Assembly: GCA_002305765.1 (NCBI GenBank)
Contig: DBQU01000049.1
Coordinates: 68,796 to 132,795 of the forward strand
DNA: 64,000 nucleotides
Source of the DNA: Deltaproteobacteria bacterium UBA1386
GTDB taxonomy: Bacteria > Desulfobacterota > Syntrophorhabdia > Syntrophorhabdales > Syntrophorhabdaceae
Reading direction: 5' to 3'
The stretch's first letter is position 1, and each line of letters starts with the position of its first letter. The position numbers were made by a program, and so were the translations under genes. The notes beneath the pieces were generated by a model. That model was not told where the DNA came from, made no database searches, and saw only the letters and a program-made list of their open reading frames with translations. Shown piece by piece: positions 45,925 through 55,147 of the stretch.

Positions 45925-46851
45925 ATGCAAGATGTTTGTTCTATAAAAGCTGTCTTTTCGGGGAACGAGAAAGGAATTGTGAGGGGTGTGATACTCCTTG
46001 TGATCTTTGTGGCCGGTCTGTTAGCAGGGAGTCCGTCGTGGGCCGGCGAACCCACATACAGGCAGGGAGTTGACATATTTATAGAAACAGGGGTGGATCA
46101 GCCTGACAGGATTCCCACGTGGTATGCTCCCATGGTGGCTAAACCCTACTCACCCGTGTTCGAGATCCTTGCTACACGGGGAACACAGGGGCGATACTAC
46201 CCGTACACGTTTGCCGTGACGATGAAGGATATCGTGAAATTCCACGGCCACGATTGCGAGGGGCTGAGCCACGCCGCCGCGTGTGCGAAGCTGGCATTCG
46301 ACATACTTTTCCCCGACGGCATAATCGACAGAAGCCTTCTGTGGGGGATATCGGGGACTTCCCCGTGTTGGTCCGATGCCGTTGCTTTTCTCACCGGCGC
46401 GCGCATACAGTACGGAAACCTCGGGTTCTTCAGAGACAGGAAATACGGTCACGCAATAATCCTGTACCGGCAGGATACCGGCGTTGCCGTCCTCGCCACC
46501 TGGAAGAAAGGAATCAACAATATCCCTGATGAACCTGTTGTCCTGCCCGGTAGCATAACTTGGAGGCCACAGACCAGCATGGAAGAAATGATGAACCTGA
46601 AAAGAGCCGTCAAGAAGGCCGACGGAAAACAAACGCCCTACCAGGTGGACCAGATGCGCTACTACCAGTGGAGACACGTAAACGACATTTTCAGCCGGCC
46701 CCTCGAAGAAAGCTACCAAGCCAAGGTGCTGGATAACTTCAAATGGACAGACTGGGTGGATGGAAAGAAATCGATCCCCAATCCCCATGAGCGGTCGGAT
46801 ACCAGGCTGAAGAACGATTTCTACAGAAAGAGACCGGTATCGCTTGAGTAG
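45925..46851 (+). CDS. Exported FmdE-like protein
   Basis: A 308-residue protein, RBS AGGAGG. Signal peptide core LLVIFVAGLLAGSPSWA (after an 18-residue basic n-region). The FmdE-type core is seen in FHGHDCEGLSHAAACAKLAFDIL, in which HxCxG would be a metal site, then DAVAFLTGARIQYGNLGFFRDRKYGHAIILYRQDTGVAVL. FmdE-like proteins are usually cytosolic and tied to molybdenum formylmethanofuran dehydrogenase operons. This one is exported and encoded with an importer. It may bind a metal or oxyanion in the periplasm. Role is inference. Confidence 0.75.
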   Translation: MQDVCSIKAVFSGNEKGIVRGVILLVIFVAGLLAGSPSWAGEPTYRQGVDIFIETGVDQPDRIPTWYAPMVAKPYSPVFEILATRGTQGRYYPYTFAVTMKDIVKFHGHDCEGLSHAAACAKLAFDILFPDGIIDRSLLWGISGTSPCWSDAVAFLTGARIQYGNLGFFRDRKYGHAIILYRQDTGVAVLATWKKGINNIPDEPVVLPGSITWRPQTSMEEMMNLKRAVKKADGKQTPYQVDQMRYYQWRHVNDIFSRPLEESYQAKVLDNFKWTDWVDGKKSIPNPHERSDTRLKNDFYRKRPVSLE

Positions 46852-46907
46852 CAGTGCCTCCCGATTCTTGCCGTTTGGAACCGGATGTTGCGTAACTTTG
46901 CGGGATG

Positions 46908-47116
46908 CCCTTCACATCTTCACATTCGGCATCCGTGCAGGACCAAAGGAACATCGTCTAGACATTGAATCCGAAGATCCGAAAAGAGGCGCGGCCGTTA
47001 TTGACATTCTGAGGGGAGAGGGACAACATCTGCCTGATACCACCGACAACCATCATTGCTCGTTCAGGCCTGGCGGAAGAGAGAATGTGAAGATGTGAAG
47101 GGTGTGCCCAAAGTAC
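46908..47116. repeat. 209-bp MITE-like element, right copy
   Basis: Direct-orientation second copy of the left element (3 differences). Terminal 20-bp inverted repeats lie at 46908-46927 and 47083-47102. Placed 57 bp past the FmdE-like stop, it closes the importer cassette. Flanks of the two copies do not share a target duplication beyond the common right flank. Confidence 0.85.
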
Positions 47117-47202
47117 CGAAGCACGAAAGGCACTTCTTGAAGTAGCGCAATAAAGTTCGCCACTAAAATCGGAAACAAATAACCAATGATTTCAATAGTA
47201 AA

Positions 47203-47231
47203 TGGCGGAAGTGCATGGGAATCGAACCCAT
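47203..47231 (-). other. 3' fragment of a tRNA gene, probably selC (att remnant)
   Basis: Read on the minus strand: T stem ATGGG / CCCAT with the 7-nt loop TTCGATT, then GCACTTCC, G and CCA. The 8-nt acceptor strand and G73 are the tRNA(Sec) hallmark. The 5' acceptor (GGAAGTGC), D arm and anticodon are absent upstream, so this is not a functional tRNA. A ~29-bp 3' tRNA end is a typical integration scar, with the island on the side of the missing 5' part (to the right). Confidence 0.6.
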
Positions 47232-47666
47232 ATTTCAATGCCAGAAAACCCTTGTGGTTCCTACTATTCCAGCATAGCGTAATTGGCAAGATGCACGATT
47301 CTGCACGATAAGTGCTGCACGCCCTGTAATGACAAGGCTTTTTTGACCATCTTTCTCGCTCAATTTGTTACAATTGCGAGATGGACGTCGCATTGGGCCT
47401 GATCACCACATCTCAAAAACCTGCCCGACAGAGATCATTATCCACTTTGGGATCGATTCATCAGGGTTGTCACACTATCTGCCATTCTGATTCGTTCTTG
47501 TGTTCGGTACCAACTTGTGTCGCCTGAAAGAAGCCGGTTAAGTCGGCAAGCGCAAGGAAAGCTGGCAAAGTCAAGTTTTGGAACGACTATAAGTCACTTT
47601 TCCGGCTTTACCAGCTTTTGTTGACTTTACTGGCACCACTCCGTAACGTTAGGCGAGAGAAGCCCC
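47232..47666. other. Intergenic stretch inside island edge
   Basis: About 435 bp with no convincing frame. Weak short repeats (AAGTCGGCAAGCGCAAGG, GCTGGCAAAGTCAAG) near 47535-47575. A + strand leader to the NERD-like gene may lie here. Confidence 0.4.
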
Positions 47667-48167
47667 ATGCGAGAAGTGTTCTCGTCCTATCATCTAAAGA
47701 GAAACGCCCGGAAGAATCTTGCGATCTGCCTCGGCGCGATCGGTTTCGCTTCCGCCCTTCTGGTCACCGGCGCTGTCTCGGGCGTCCTCGTCGGCCCCTC
47801 GGGACTCTTCGTCTTTGAGGTAAAGCATCATCGGGGTCTCATCTTTCACAGAAACGGCATCTGGGCACAGATAAAGGCAGGTAGGGGAGGTAGCCCTTAC
47901 GCCGGTCATCTCGGGGATCCTTCAGGTCAGCTGTCTCGAAATATCAGATATCTCAAGGACCGACTGGAAAGGGCCGGTCTGAACACGCCATGGATTCAGG
48001 GAGCCATCGTCTTCACGAACCCGCGGTCCGTCCTCGACATTGACGGACTCCGGCGGATCAAGGCAATCACCCCGAAGAATCTGCGTCAGATTATCTCGGC
48101 AAGAAGGACACTTTCCTCCGAGCAAGCTCATGGGATAAACGCCTGCCTCTCTATGTCCGAAAAGTAA
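47667..48167 (+). CDS. NERD-like nuclease-related protein, N-terminally atypical
   Basis: A 166-residue protein. The NERD core is visible in VGPSGLFVFEVKHHRGLIFHRNGIW, with E-x-K in place of D..K, then GDPSGQLSRNIRYLKDRL and WIQGAIVFTNPRSVLDIDG, a typical end of the NERD fold. Upstream, where NERD proteins have a helix and NIDHIVVGP, this one has a membrane-like segment LAICLGAIGFASALLVTGAVSGVLVGP. That loses the early acidic residue. It may be an anchored, degraded or re-purposed member. It opens the plus-strand pair NERD-like / HD-domain. Confidence 0.65.
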   Translation: MREVFSSYHLKRNARKNLAICLGAIGFASALLVTGAVSGVLVGPSGLFVFEVKHHRGLIFHRNGIWAQIKAGRGGSPYAGHLGDPSGQLSRNIRYLKDRLERAGLNTPWIQGAIVFTNPRSVLDIDGLRRIKAITPKNLRQIISARRTLSSEQAHGINACLSMSEK

Positions 48168-48376
48168 TAGATCGATAGTTGTTTATTCGGATGGGCCGGA
48201 AGAAATAGCACGGCCGCGTCCGAAATACTTTCATTAGGCGCTTTGCCGAACAGTGAAATCAACCCGGACATGAGTGCGGGTTTTCTGTTGCTGCAATCAG
48301 GGGAACGCAAAAGTAACGCAACACAATATGAATGTATTCATTCATATCATCCGCAAAAGAGGGAAGTGAGGTGGCT

Positions 48377-50068
48377 ATGGCCAGGGGAACGGGCATGATC
48401 GAAAGGATGTTGACTGACCTAACAGGTCTTTCCAGAAACAAAAGCATAGAGCTTTTCATTCGCTGGATGGAAAAGGCGGACAAGGCCCTTAAAACTGGAG
48501 CTTTTATCGGATGGATGCAGTCTGAAAATGACGCAAAACTCAAGATGGCCCTCTTTATCTCATGGATGACCGTTGAAAGGGCCAATCCCCGGTTCCTCCA
48601 ACAAATATGCACGAAAGCCTCCGCCCTGGTTGTCACGGAAGGATTTGCCAGCCGCGATTCATCAAAGATTGAGGGCTGGATGGAGCAGGCATTCGAGAAG
48701 GACATGACGCTCACGCCGAGCGAAGTCGCCCGTATGGCCAGGAAGAAATTCAGAATGCCGCAAAGAATGCTCTTCTTCCTCAAGAAACTCGCTCGAACCA
48801 TAAAGGAGCGGATACGCTTGCGGCGCAGGAAGATCGGCAATCCAAGCGAAGTCCAAAACAAAAACGCCTTTTCGGCGACAAAGAAGTTACTCGCTGAAGG
48901 TACTTACTCGATGGGTAGTCCTCTCGCTGAAACAGAAAAAGCCGAGCGTAAGAAGCGTTTCGATCAACCGGGTCTCCCCGGCATTCTCGATGAAACTCCC
49001 TCGCTGACTTCAATCAAACGGATCGAAGACTACGAAGCATTGATCACCCCCTACCGATCCCTCCTCGCTGGTGTTTCCTCGATGGATGTCCTCGATGAGC
49101 TTCTCAGGCTTCTCTATGAAGAAGGCGATGTTCCCTCGGTGGTCGGCTGGCGCGGTAAAACCGCTGACACTGAATATATGAACCTGAGGGAGCACAGGCA
49201 CTTCCTCGAAATTCTCCAAAGCATCTCCCTCTATGACCACACTCACAATGTACTGAAGGCGGCTTTGGATATTGCCCGAGATATTTTGCGGCGACGCCAC
49301 GATCTCCTGTTCCCTTCCGTCATTACCGCGGCTGTAGCCCATGACATAGGGAAGATCGCTTCCTTGTGGAGGTCTTCAACCATCAAGAGACGCGACCATG
49401 AAGCTGTGAGTGCGGCCAAACTTGAGGATATGCTGGCGTCCCACGGCAACGACGTTTTCAAAAAGGGTGTCGCTATAGCAATCAGACGACACCACTCAGG
49501 CGCTGATAACGACACCGTTTCCAGGATCATTATGGATGCAGATGCTCGTGCACGGGAGTACGAGATCACATCTGCCGATCCCGCCTTCACCGTAAAGCCT
49601 ATGGCCGAATGGCTGGAATTGACGAGGTTCGCCGAGGTTATTCTGCCCAGCATTAATGAGCTTAGCTACAAGAACCGGAGGCTTGTCTGGAAAGCTATGT
49701 CTTTCGACGGGATCATATACTGTATACCGGAATACGTCCGCAGCGTACTCAAAGCACTGGCGTTCGAAAAGAAGATCCTCGACTACCGACTGGTGCGTCA
49801 GTCTTTCAGAAGCGACAACAGGGCGGTCCTCAACGAGGTCTCCGGCTTGCTGGCCAAGAACGGTTTTCTTGCTTATGACATCAAGGCGGGCAATTTCGGG
49901 CTAAGGCTTCTCTTCCAGTCGAACATTGCTGGTGTGACCAGCCAGTCGTTATACGCCGTTCCCATCAAAGCGGAACTCTTTTCAATTGAATCATCGGAGC
50001 TCGAGAAGCGCAAAATAGACTACCTCAGGACCATCGTCTCCGTAATGCCGGTGGGTCGGGGTCAGTGA
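48377..50068 (+). CDS. HD-domain protein of the island
   Basis: About 563 residues from ATG 48377 (GAGGTGG upstream). The first ~230 residues are helical and Lys/Arg-rich. The HD hydrolase core spans ~280-420: SLYDHTHNVLKAALDIA, AAVAHDIGKIA (the HD near 320), DHEAVSAAKL, AIRRHHSGADNDTVSRIIMDADARA. The last ~140 residues are unrelated to known modules I recognise. HD domains hydrolyse phosphate esters of nucleotides. On ICEs they occur in relaxase-like or defence proteins. Its stop at 50068 nearly meets the stop of the YhaN-like gene (50091), converging. Confidence 0.75.
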   Translation: MARGTGMIERMLTDLTGLSRNKSIELFIRWMEKADKALKTGAFIGWMQSENDAKLKMALFISWMTVERANPRFLQQICTKASALVVTEGFASRDSSKIEGWMEQAFEKDMTLTPSEVARMARKKFRMPQRMLFFLKKLARTIKERIRLRRRKIGNPSEVQNKNAFSATKKLLAEGTYSMGSPLAETEKAERKKRFDQPGLPGILDETPSLTSIKRIEDYEALITPYRSLLAGVSSMDVLDELLRLLYEEGDVPSVVGWRGKTADTEYMNLREHRHFLEILQSISLYDHTHNVLKAALDIARDILRRRHDLLFPSVITAAVAHDIGKIASLWRSSTIKRRDHEAVSAAKLEDMLASHGNDVFKKGVAIAIRRHHSGADNDTVSRIIMDADARAREYEITSADPAFTVKPMAEWLELTRFAEVILPSINELSYKNRRLVWKAMSFDGIIYCIPEYVRSVLKALAFEKKILDYRLVRQSFRSDNRAVLNEVSGLLAKNGFLAYDIKAGNFGLRLLFQSNIAGVTSQSLYAVPIKAELFSIESSELEKRKIDYLRTIVSVMPVGRGQ

Positions 50069-50090
50069 CGCCCCTCGTGGCGTAACGCCG

Positions 50091-53000
50091 TCATCCAATG
50101 TTGTGTACGAACACCTGATCAGATCCGGAGGTCTTCGTAGCAAGGTCAACCAAATGTTGGTGATGCGTGAAGAAAATGACCTGCGTCTTGGAAGACAATT
50201 CCAACAGCAGCTTAAGAGTGGCTTCCGCTCTTTGGTCGTCGAAGTTGATAAGCAGGTCGTCGATGATGAAAGGAAGCGGTTCGTTTTCCTGAAGATGCTT
50301 TTCAAGACTGGCGAGTCGGAGAGACAGGTAGAGCTGATCGCACGTACCATCGCTCATGCCGTCAACTCCTACATCCTGTCCCGACGAACGAACCCCCATG
50401 AGCACAGGCGTATCATCATCCGTATAATTCGTGGTCAAACCTGAAAACGATTCAAGGGAGAGACGGGCAAAGATCTCACTTGCCCTTTTGAGAATGGGAC
50501 CTTGGTTTTTCAGCCGATAACGCTCAATCTCGGCTTTCAGTATGGTCGAGGCAAGACGCAGACGTATGTAACGTTCTGAAGACTCCCGTATCTCTGCAAG
50601 GATACCGTGGGCCCTTTCGGATGCCTCAGCCGCCTGTGATCGGCCATCCATTCTTTTGAGCTCGTTCTTCTCCTTTCCGATCATCTCGCCTACGTCAACC
50701 TGTTCGGCTTCGAGCTCCCGAATTCTTTGTGCCAGCTCCTGTATTTGAGACGGGAGTGCGTCGGCATCCGTATCTTCTGCCTCCCGGATCAGGTCATCTA
50801 TACTGCCGCCACCGGCATGGGCCATCAACTGTCTCTCGAGTTGCTTTATCTCGTCGTCGAGCGCCGTCGCTTCTTGGGACCGTTTCTCAATCCCGTCCAA
50901 CTGTTCCGCATCCTCTGTTTTTGCCTGCCTGCACATCTCCAGGAGTTCTTTCGTCCTCTCCTTTATTACACTCTCGGCCTGCTCTATTTCCTCTTTTGCA
51001 TCTTCAAGCTGCTTCACGAGCTGTTCTTTGGTCACCGCCTTCTCGTGGCCCTTTGAAACTCGCGCGTGCAGCTCATTCGCAGCTTCGGCAGAAGAAACCC
51101 CGATGAGGTCCGGGGCCAGGCGGCCGACCAGGTCTGATGCCCTGGAAACAAAATCAACTTTGTCGCGCTCGATCCCCTCGATGCGTTTGCGCAGTTTGCC
51201 CAGCTCCCTGATCTTCTCGAAAACATCCTGGATACGTTCGAGTACCGTATTGGCCGCAACGGGTGTCACCAAACCTTCAAGAGCCACACGGGCGACGACT
51301 CCCGACCACTCTGTCTCCCATGTAAGAAGACTCTCGCTGGCCTCTGCCTCGGTTATCCGAGCCTGATTCAGGTCACCGTGGAGGCTCAACAGGCTGTTCT
51401 TGAACTCATTGCGCGAGGCTTCAATCTTCTCGATTTTCTCCACGAGCGCTTCGCCCCGGTCCAGCAAATCCACGAGGCTCTCGGCATCGTCGAGGACATC
51501 GCCGAAGGAAACCAGCTTCGTCCAGAGTTGACCGCGGAATTCATCGATCTGCTTCTGAACACGTGATAGGGTGTCGCGACAACTCCTTATCTTTTCCGCC
51601 TGTTCGGTCAGCTTTTGTTGTCGTCCAACCCAGGAGCGCATTTCGGTGGGTGAAAGCGGCTGGATGCCCATCTGACTCCACAATTGGTCCCACTCGGCCT
51701 GTGTTTTCCGTAAACGTTCTTCGATCGCATCCTTGTCCGCTTGCAAAGAGGTCAATTTCTCCCGGTGTCCTGCGATCTCGGCCTTGAGCTTGGCATTCTG
51801 AACAACCCTTTCGGCTTCCCGTCGAAGGCGATCGCTCACCTCGTCGGCTCCATAAACACTCTTCTCGTAAGCCTCGTCCAAAGGGTGGTCGCAATCGTAG
51901 CTTGCCGCTTCGTTAGCGACATCTTTGCCCTCCAGCCAGACCTCACGGATAAGTCTCCACCCTCTTTCCCGGTGCTCGCGCACCTGGATAAGCTCCTCCT
52001 CGCTCGGCACTGCCCCGGCGCCATGAAGGGCATTCAGTTCAATCTCAAGTCCGGCCGACCGTTCTTCCAACTCACCGATCGTTTTCAAGGTGCCATTGAG
52101 TTCCGCTTGAGCCTTCTCGAATTCAGTCCGGAAGCGTTCTATCGTTTCATCTCCCGGAACCGGAAGTATCTCCAAAGCCTCAAGCGTTCCCGACCACAGG
52201 GTAAGCTTCTTCATGTCGATCTCAGCGCGCGTTTCTGCAGCCTTGACCTCGTTCTGTGCCTGGTCGAGCGCACGTGCAAGATCCCCCTCTTTTCGAATGC
52301 GGCGGATGAGATCGTGCAGGCCTTGGATATCACGGACTGGAGGCAAGGCGTCAAGCTCTTTCTTGACGCTCTCGATCTTCGAGTCGATCGTGGTCATCAT
52401 CCTCTTGGCGCCCTGCTGTTTCTCGACAAGGCCGGAATGGCTTGTTACGAGTGCCCTGATCTTCTCTCTCTCGGTCGTGCTCAAACGGAGTGATTCGACG
52501 TCGTTAATGGAGAGACCTGGACGCAGATCTTTCAGGATCGCTTCAATATCATCCTGCAGCTGGACTGCCTCCCCTTCAAGAGTCGGGAGATCGCGCATTG
52601 CTTTGAGGTGGCTTCCAAGCTGCCTGTGAAGGTCTGTAACAATGTCTTCCTGGACGAGCAGGGCGTCAGGCACGATAAGAACGTCAAGATCACTCTGTAT
52701 GGCCGAAAGCTTCTCACGGCCCCTGGTCTGCGCTTGTTCGGCCCGCTTAAGCTCCTCCACAACCGACTGCCTGGTCTCTGCGAAGTCGACGGGGAGTATA
52801 AGTACTTCGCCCATGTCTGCCCGCGTTGTCTTTGCCGCTTTCCACTCTGCTATGATAGGCATGGCATCGTGAAATCGTTCGAGCCGGTGGATCTTGGGCC
52901 TCAATTGCAGAAGCTCTTCATTAATTGCATCCCTTCTTGCCTCGAGTCTCCTCAATTCGCGGTCATGCGTATCCCACTCCTTACCCGGCAAGGCCGCCTT

Positions 53001-53591
53001 TTCGCTTTCCCTGCGCGCCTCGTTATATAGTGAGATCCTTGCGTTGATGAGCTTGGTTGATGCACGGGGCTTGAAGAGTTCCTCGGCTTCGTTGTCCAGC
53101 TCTTCCAATATCCGGTGGAGGCCGACGCCGCCGATCCCTGCGGCAAACAGACTTTCACCTACATCGCCCTTTCCCATCACTATGTCTCGTCCTCCGTTCA
53201 CCAAATCAGTGTGGCTCAAAGCGAACAAGCGGATGAACTGTTCGGCGCCGACACCGCCGAGAAAGGGATCGAGTATTTCGTCGGGCAGGGCGGTCCCGTC
53301 CGGCGCAAGCAGTGTTTTTGCCCGCCCTTTCCTCCTGGCAAAAGACAGGGTCGTGCCGTTCGATCCGCGTATGACCGCCTCAATCCTCAGCTTCCCGCCT
53401 TCGTGGAGGAAATTGTCCGTTGTACGCTCGGGAATGCCGTAGAGGAGTCCTCTGATCCCACGCAGTGACATACTCTTGCCGGCTTCGTTCGTTCCGTAGA
53501 TGATATGGAGGCCTTCGCTGCCTTCGGAAAGATCCAAAGTTCGGTTGCTGAAATGACCATATGCGGCGAAGTTGAGGCTCAGAATCCTTAT
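50091..53591 (-). CDS. YhaN-type SMC-like ATPase (Rad50/SbcC relative)
   Basis: About 1166 residues. Walker A GTNEAGKS in HIIYGTNEAGKSMSLRGIRGLLYG at the N-terminus. The next ~900 residues are coiled-coil with heptads, a possible hinge mid-way and no CxxC hook. The C-terminus has the ATPase signature-like DGTCDQLYLSLRLASLEK, Walker B PLPFIIDDLLINFDDQRAE and FFTHHQHLVDLA. This is the AAA_27/YhaN family. The start that restores the conserved N-terminal strand (IRILSLNFAAYGHFSNRTLDL) is an ATA codon at 53591, overlapping the partner's TAA stop (ATAA), with GGGAGG six bases before it. ATG 53537 would remove that strand. Paired with the YhaO-like nuclease. Confidence 0.88.
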   Translation of the reverse strand: MRILSLNFAAYGHFSNRTLDLSEGSEGLHIIYGTNEAGKSMSLRGIRGLLYGIPERTTDNFLHEGGKLRIEAVIRGSNGTTLSFARRKGRAKTLLAPDGTALPDEILDPFLGGVGAEQFIRLFALSHTDLVNGGRDIVMGKGDVGESLFAAGIGGVGLHRILEELDNEAEELFKPRASTKLINARISLYNEARRESEKAALPGKEWDTHDRELRRLEARRDAINEELLQLRPKIHRLERFHDAMPIIAEWKAAKTTRADMGEVLILPVDFAETRQSVVEELKRAEQAQTRGREKLSAIQSDLDVLIVPDALLVQEDIVTDLHRQLGSHLKAMRDLPTLEGEAVQLQDDIEAILKDLRPGLSINDVESLRLSTTEREKIRALVTSHSGLVEKQQGAKRMMTTIDSKIESVKKELDALPPVRDIQGLHDLIRRIRKEGDLARALDQAQNEVKAAETRAEIDMKKLTLWSGTLEALEILPVPGDETIERFRTEFEKAQAELNGTLKTIGELEERSAGLEIELNALHGAGAVPSEEELIQVREHRERGWRLIREVWLEGKDVANEAASYDCDHPLDEAYEKSVYGADEVSDRLRREAERVVQNAKLKAEIAGHREKLTSLQADKDAIEERLRKTQAEWDQLWSQMGIQPLSPTEMRSWVGRQQKLTEQAEKIRSCRDTLSRVQKQIDEFRGQLWTKLVSFGDVLDDAESLVDLLDRGEALVEKIEKIEASRNEFKNSLLSLHGDLNQARITEAEASESLLTWETEWSGVVARVALEGLVTPVAANTVLERIQDVFEKIRELGKLRKRIEGIERDKVDFVSRASDLVGRLAPDLIGVSSAEAANELHARVSKGHEKAVTKEQLVKQLEDAKEEIEQAESVIKERTKELLEMCRQAKTEDAEQLDGIEKRSQEATALDDEIKQLERQLMAHAGGGSIDDLIREAEDTDADALPSQIQELAQRIRELEAEQVDVGEMIGKEKNELKRMDGRSQAAEASERAHGILAEIRESSERYIRLRLASTILKAEIERYRLKNQGPILKRASEIFARLSLESFSGLTTNYTDDDTPVLMGVRSSGQDVGVDGMSDGTCDQLYLSLRLASLEKHLQENEPLPFIIDDLLINFDDQRAEATLKLLLELSSKTQVIFFTHHQHLVDLATKTSGSDQVFVHNIG

Positions 53592-54853
53592 GGTTTGCCT
53601 CCCAGGGTGAGGAGCCGGGGAATAAGAAATTGCTTTGTCTCCTCCAGGGTCTCCTTGGTGTTTTCAGGATTTAAGAGATCGACAGCGTCAGGGCCGTGAA
53701 AAATCTCGATCGGGAGTTTCGCCCGGAAGGCCTGCAACTCGTCCTTCAAGGAAGCGAGCACCTCGTCTGTTGAATCGAGGCTGTTTATGAAGCGCAGCAG
53801 ATCGCCCAGTGCGTCATTGCGGTTCAAAGCCTCCTCAAGCGCAACCTGCGTTCGCGTCCTGAACTGCACCTTCTCGATCCACACCGTTCCGGCGCTCGCA
53901 TCGGTAATGCTCGATCTGATTTCGTTGATCCACCTGACCGGTTCCGCTACGAGCGGATCATGGGCCCGGCATGGGCCGTCGATGATCACTCTGACGGCAA
54001 GCAGACCCGATCGGCATTCTGCAACCCGCTGCTCGACAAGCTCCCTGGTTCGCTCGACAATGTCCTCGGGGCTGTTCGCGCCCGATGCCTCCACCTCGCA
54101 GAGCGCCCACTCAAGTACGTGAAGGTCCCGGTGCTCCAGCGTCACCGATCTGTCATCGGAAACGCTCACGAGCGTACATCCCTTCGGCCCTCGCTCCCTG
54201 ATGTGCCGCCCCTGCGTGTTACCCGGAAACAGGATCCAGGGATTCTCGTTGAGAACTTCCCGTTTGTGGACATGCCCGAGAGCCCAGTAGTCATAGTTTC
54301 GCTCAAGCAGTGCGTCGACGCGACAGGGCGCATATGTCTCGTGTCCTTCACGTCCGGTGAGGGCAGTGTGCAGGACGCCAATATTGAAGTAACCGGACAA
54401 CGCGTCCGGGTAGCTCGCGGACAGATCCTCCGTGACCATGCGCTGAGCAAAGCTTTGGCCGTGAAGGGCAACGCCCAGGGAATCCAAACGGATGGTCTGC
54501 GGTTTCCTTGTAGAAAACAGGGTAACGTTGTCAGGCATCCTCAGGCTACGGGTGATCTGGCTTGCGGCATCATGATTGCCCGTCACAGCGAAAACCTGGA
54601 TACCCGCGTCACGGAGTCTGGACACCTCTCCGACAAAGAAGAGCGCTGTACTATAGTCCTTCCACTCTCCGTCGTAGAGGTCGCCCGCGATGATAACGAA
54701 ATCGACTTTTTCCTCTATCGCCAATGTTACCAGGTTTTCGAATGAGCGGCGTGTCGCTCCGCGGATCTCGTCCACCGGGGCGCCTTCGTACCGCTCGAGA
54801 CCCCAAAGGGGGCTATCTATATGAACGTCAGCGGCATGAATGAAGCTAAACAC
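53588..54853 (-). CDS. YhaO-type DNA repair exonuclease (SbcD/Mre11-like)
   Basis: A 421-residue protein, GTG start (GGAG nine bases upstream). The metallophosphoesterase motifs are clear: HAADVHIDSP, IIAGDLYD, VTGNHD, LHTAL, YWALGHVHKREV. Domain from ~1 to 300, then an Mre11-type cap and a C-terminal helical tail. Probably nicks or trims DNA ends with the YhaN-like ATPase, to which it is translationally coupled by a four-base overlap (ATAA). Possible roles include repair of broken ends or anti-phage action. Confidence 0.92.
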   Translation of the reverse strand: MFSFIHAADVHIDSPLWGLERYEGAPVDEIRGATRRSFENLVTLAIEEKVDFVIIAGDLYDGEWKDYSTALFFVGEVSRLRDAGIQVFAVTGNHDAASQITRSLRMPDNVTLFSTRKPQTIRLDSLGVALHGQSFAQRMVTEDLSASYPDALSGYFNIGVLHTALTGREGHETYAPCRVDALLERNYDYWALGHVHKREVLNENPWILFPGNTQGRHIRERGPKGCTLVSVSDDRSVTLEHRDLHVLEWALCEVEASGANSPEDIVERTRELVEQRVAECRSGLLAVRVIIDGPCRAHDPLVAEPVRWINEIRSSITDASAGTVWIEKVQFRTRTQVALEEALNRNDALGDLLRFINSLDSTDEVLASLKDELQAFRAKLPIEIFHGPDAVDLLNPENTKETLEETKQFLIPRLLTLGGKP

Positions 54854-55147
54854 CTGTCATTACTCCATGAAACAAGAGCTCCAACATACTCCCCCCTGCT
54901 TCGTTGTTTCAGGTTTTTCTTGGGCACATTTTAGGTCGGGCTAGTGGTTATGTCAAACAAATTAAGCGAAGGCACGCTGCCTACACGTGCCTGATCATCG
55001 GGCCGCCTTATGAGCGGTTTTCGAGACGAGGTTCAAGGATGGTGTACGGCGTGAAAAATCAGGATGGAAGATACTTCGCAGCCGAATCAGGCAGCCACCT
55101 TGATATATGAATCTGAACGCAGCCCATCTTCGCCCCGGCAACCATGA

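Noticed and set aside
47203..47290. Intact tRNA gene
   Set aside because: The 5' acceptor, D arm and anticodon cannot be found upstream of the T arm within ~100 bases.
54904..55110. A 68-codon plus-strand frame between yhaO and XRE1
   Set aside because: No ribosome site and no neighbour logic. The ~290-bp space is treated as non-coding.
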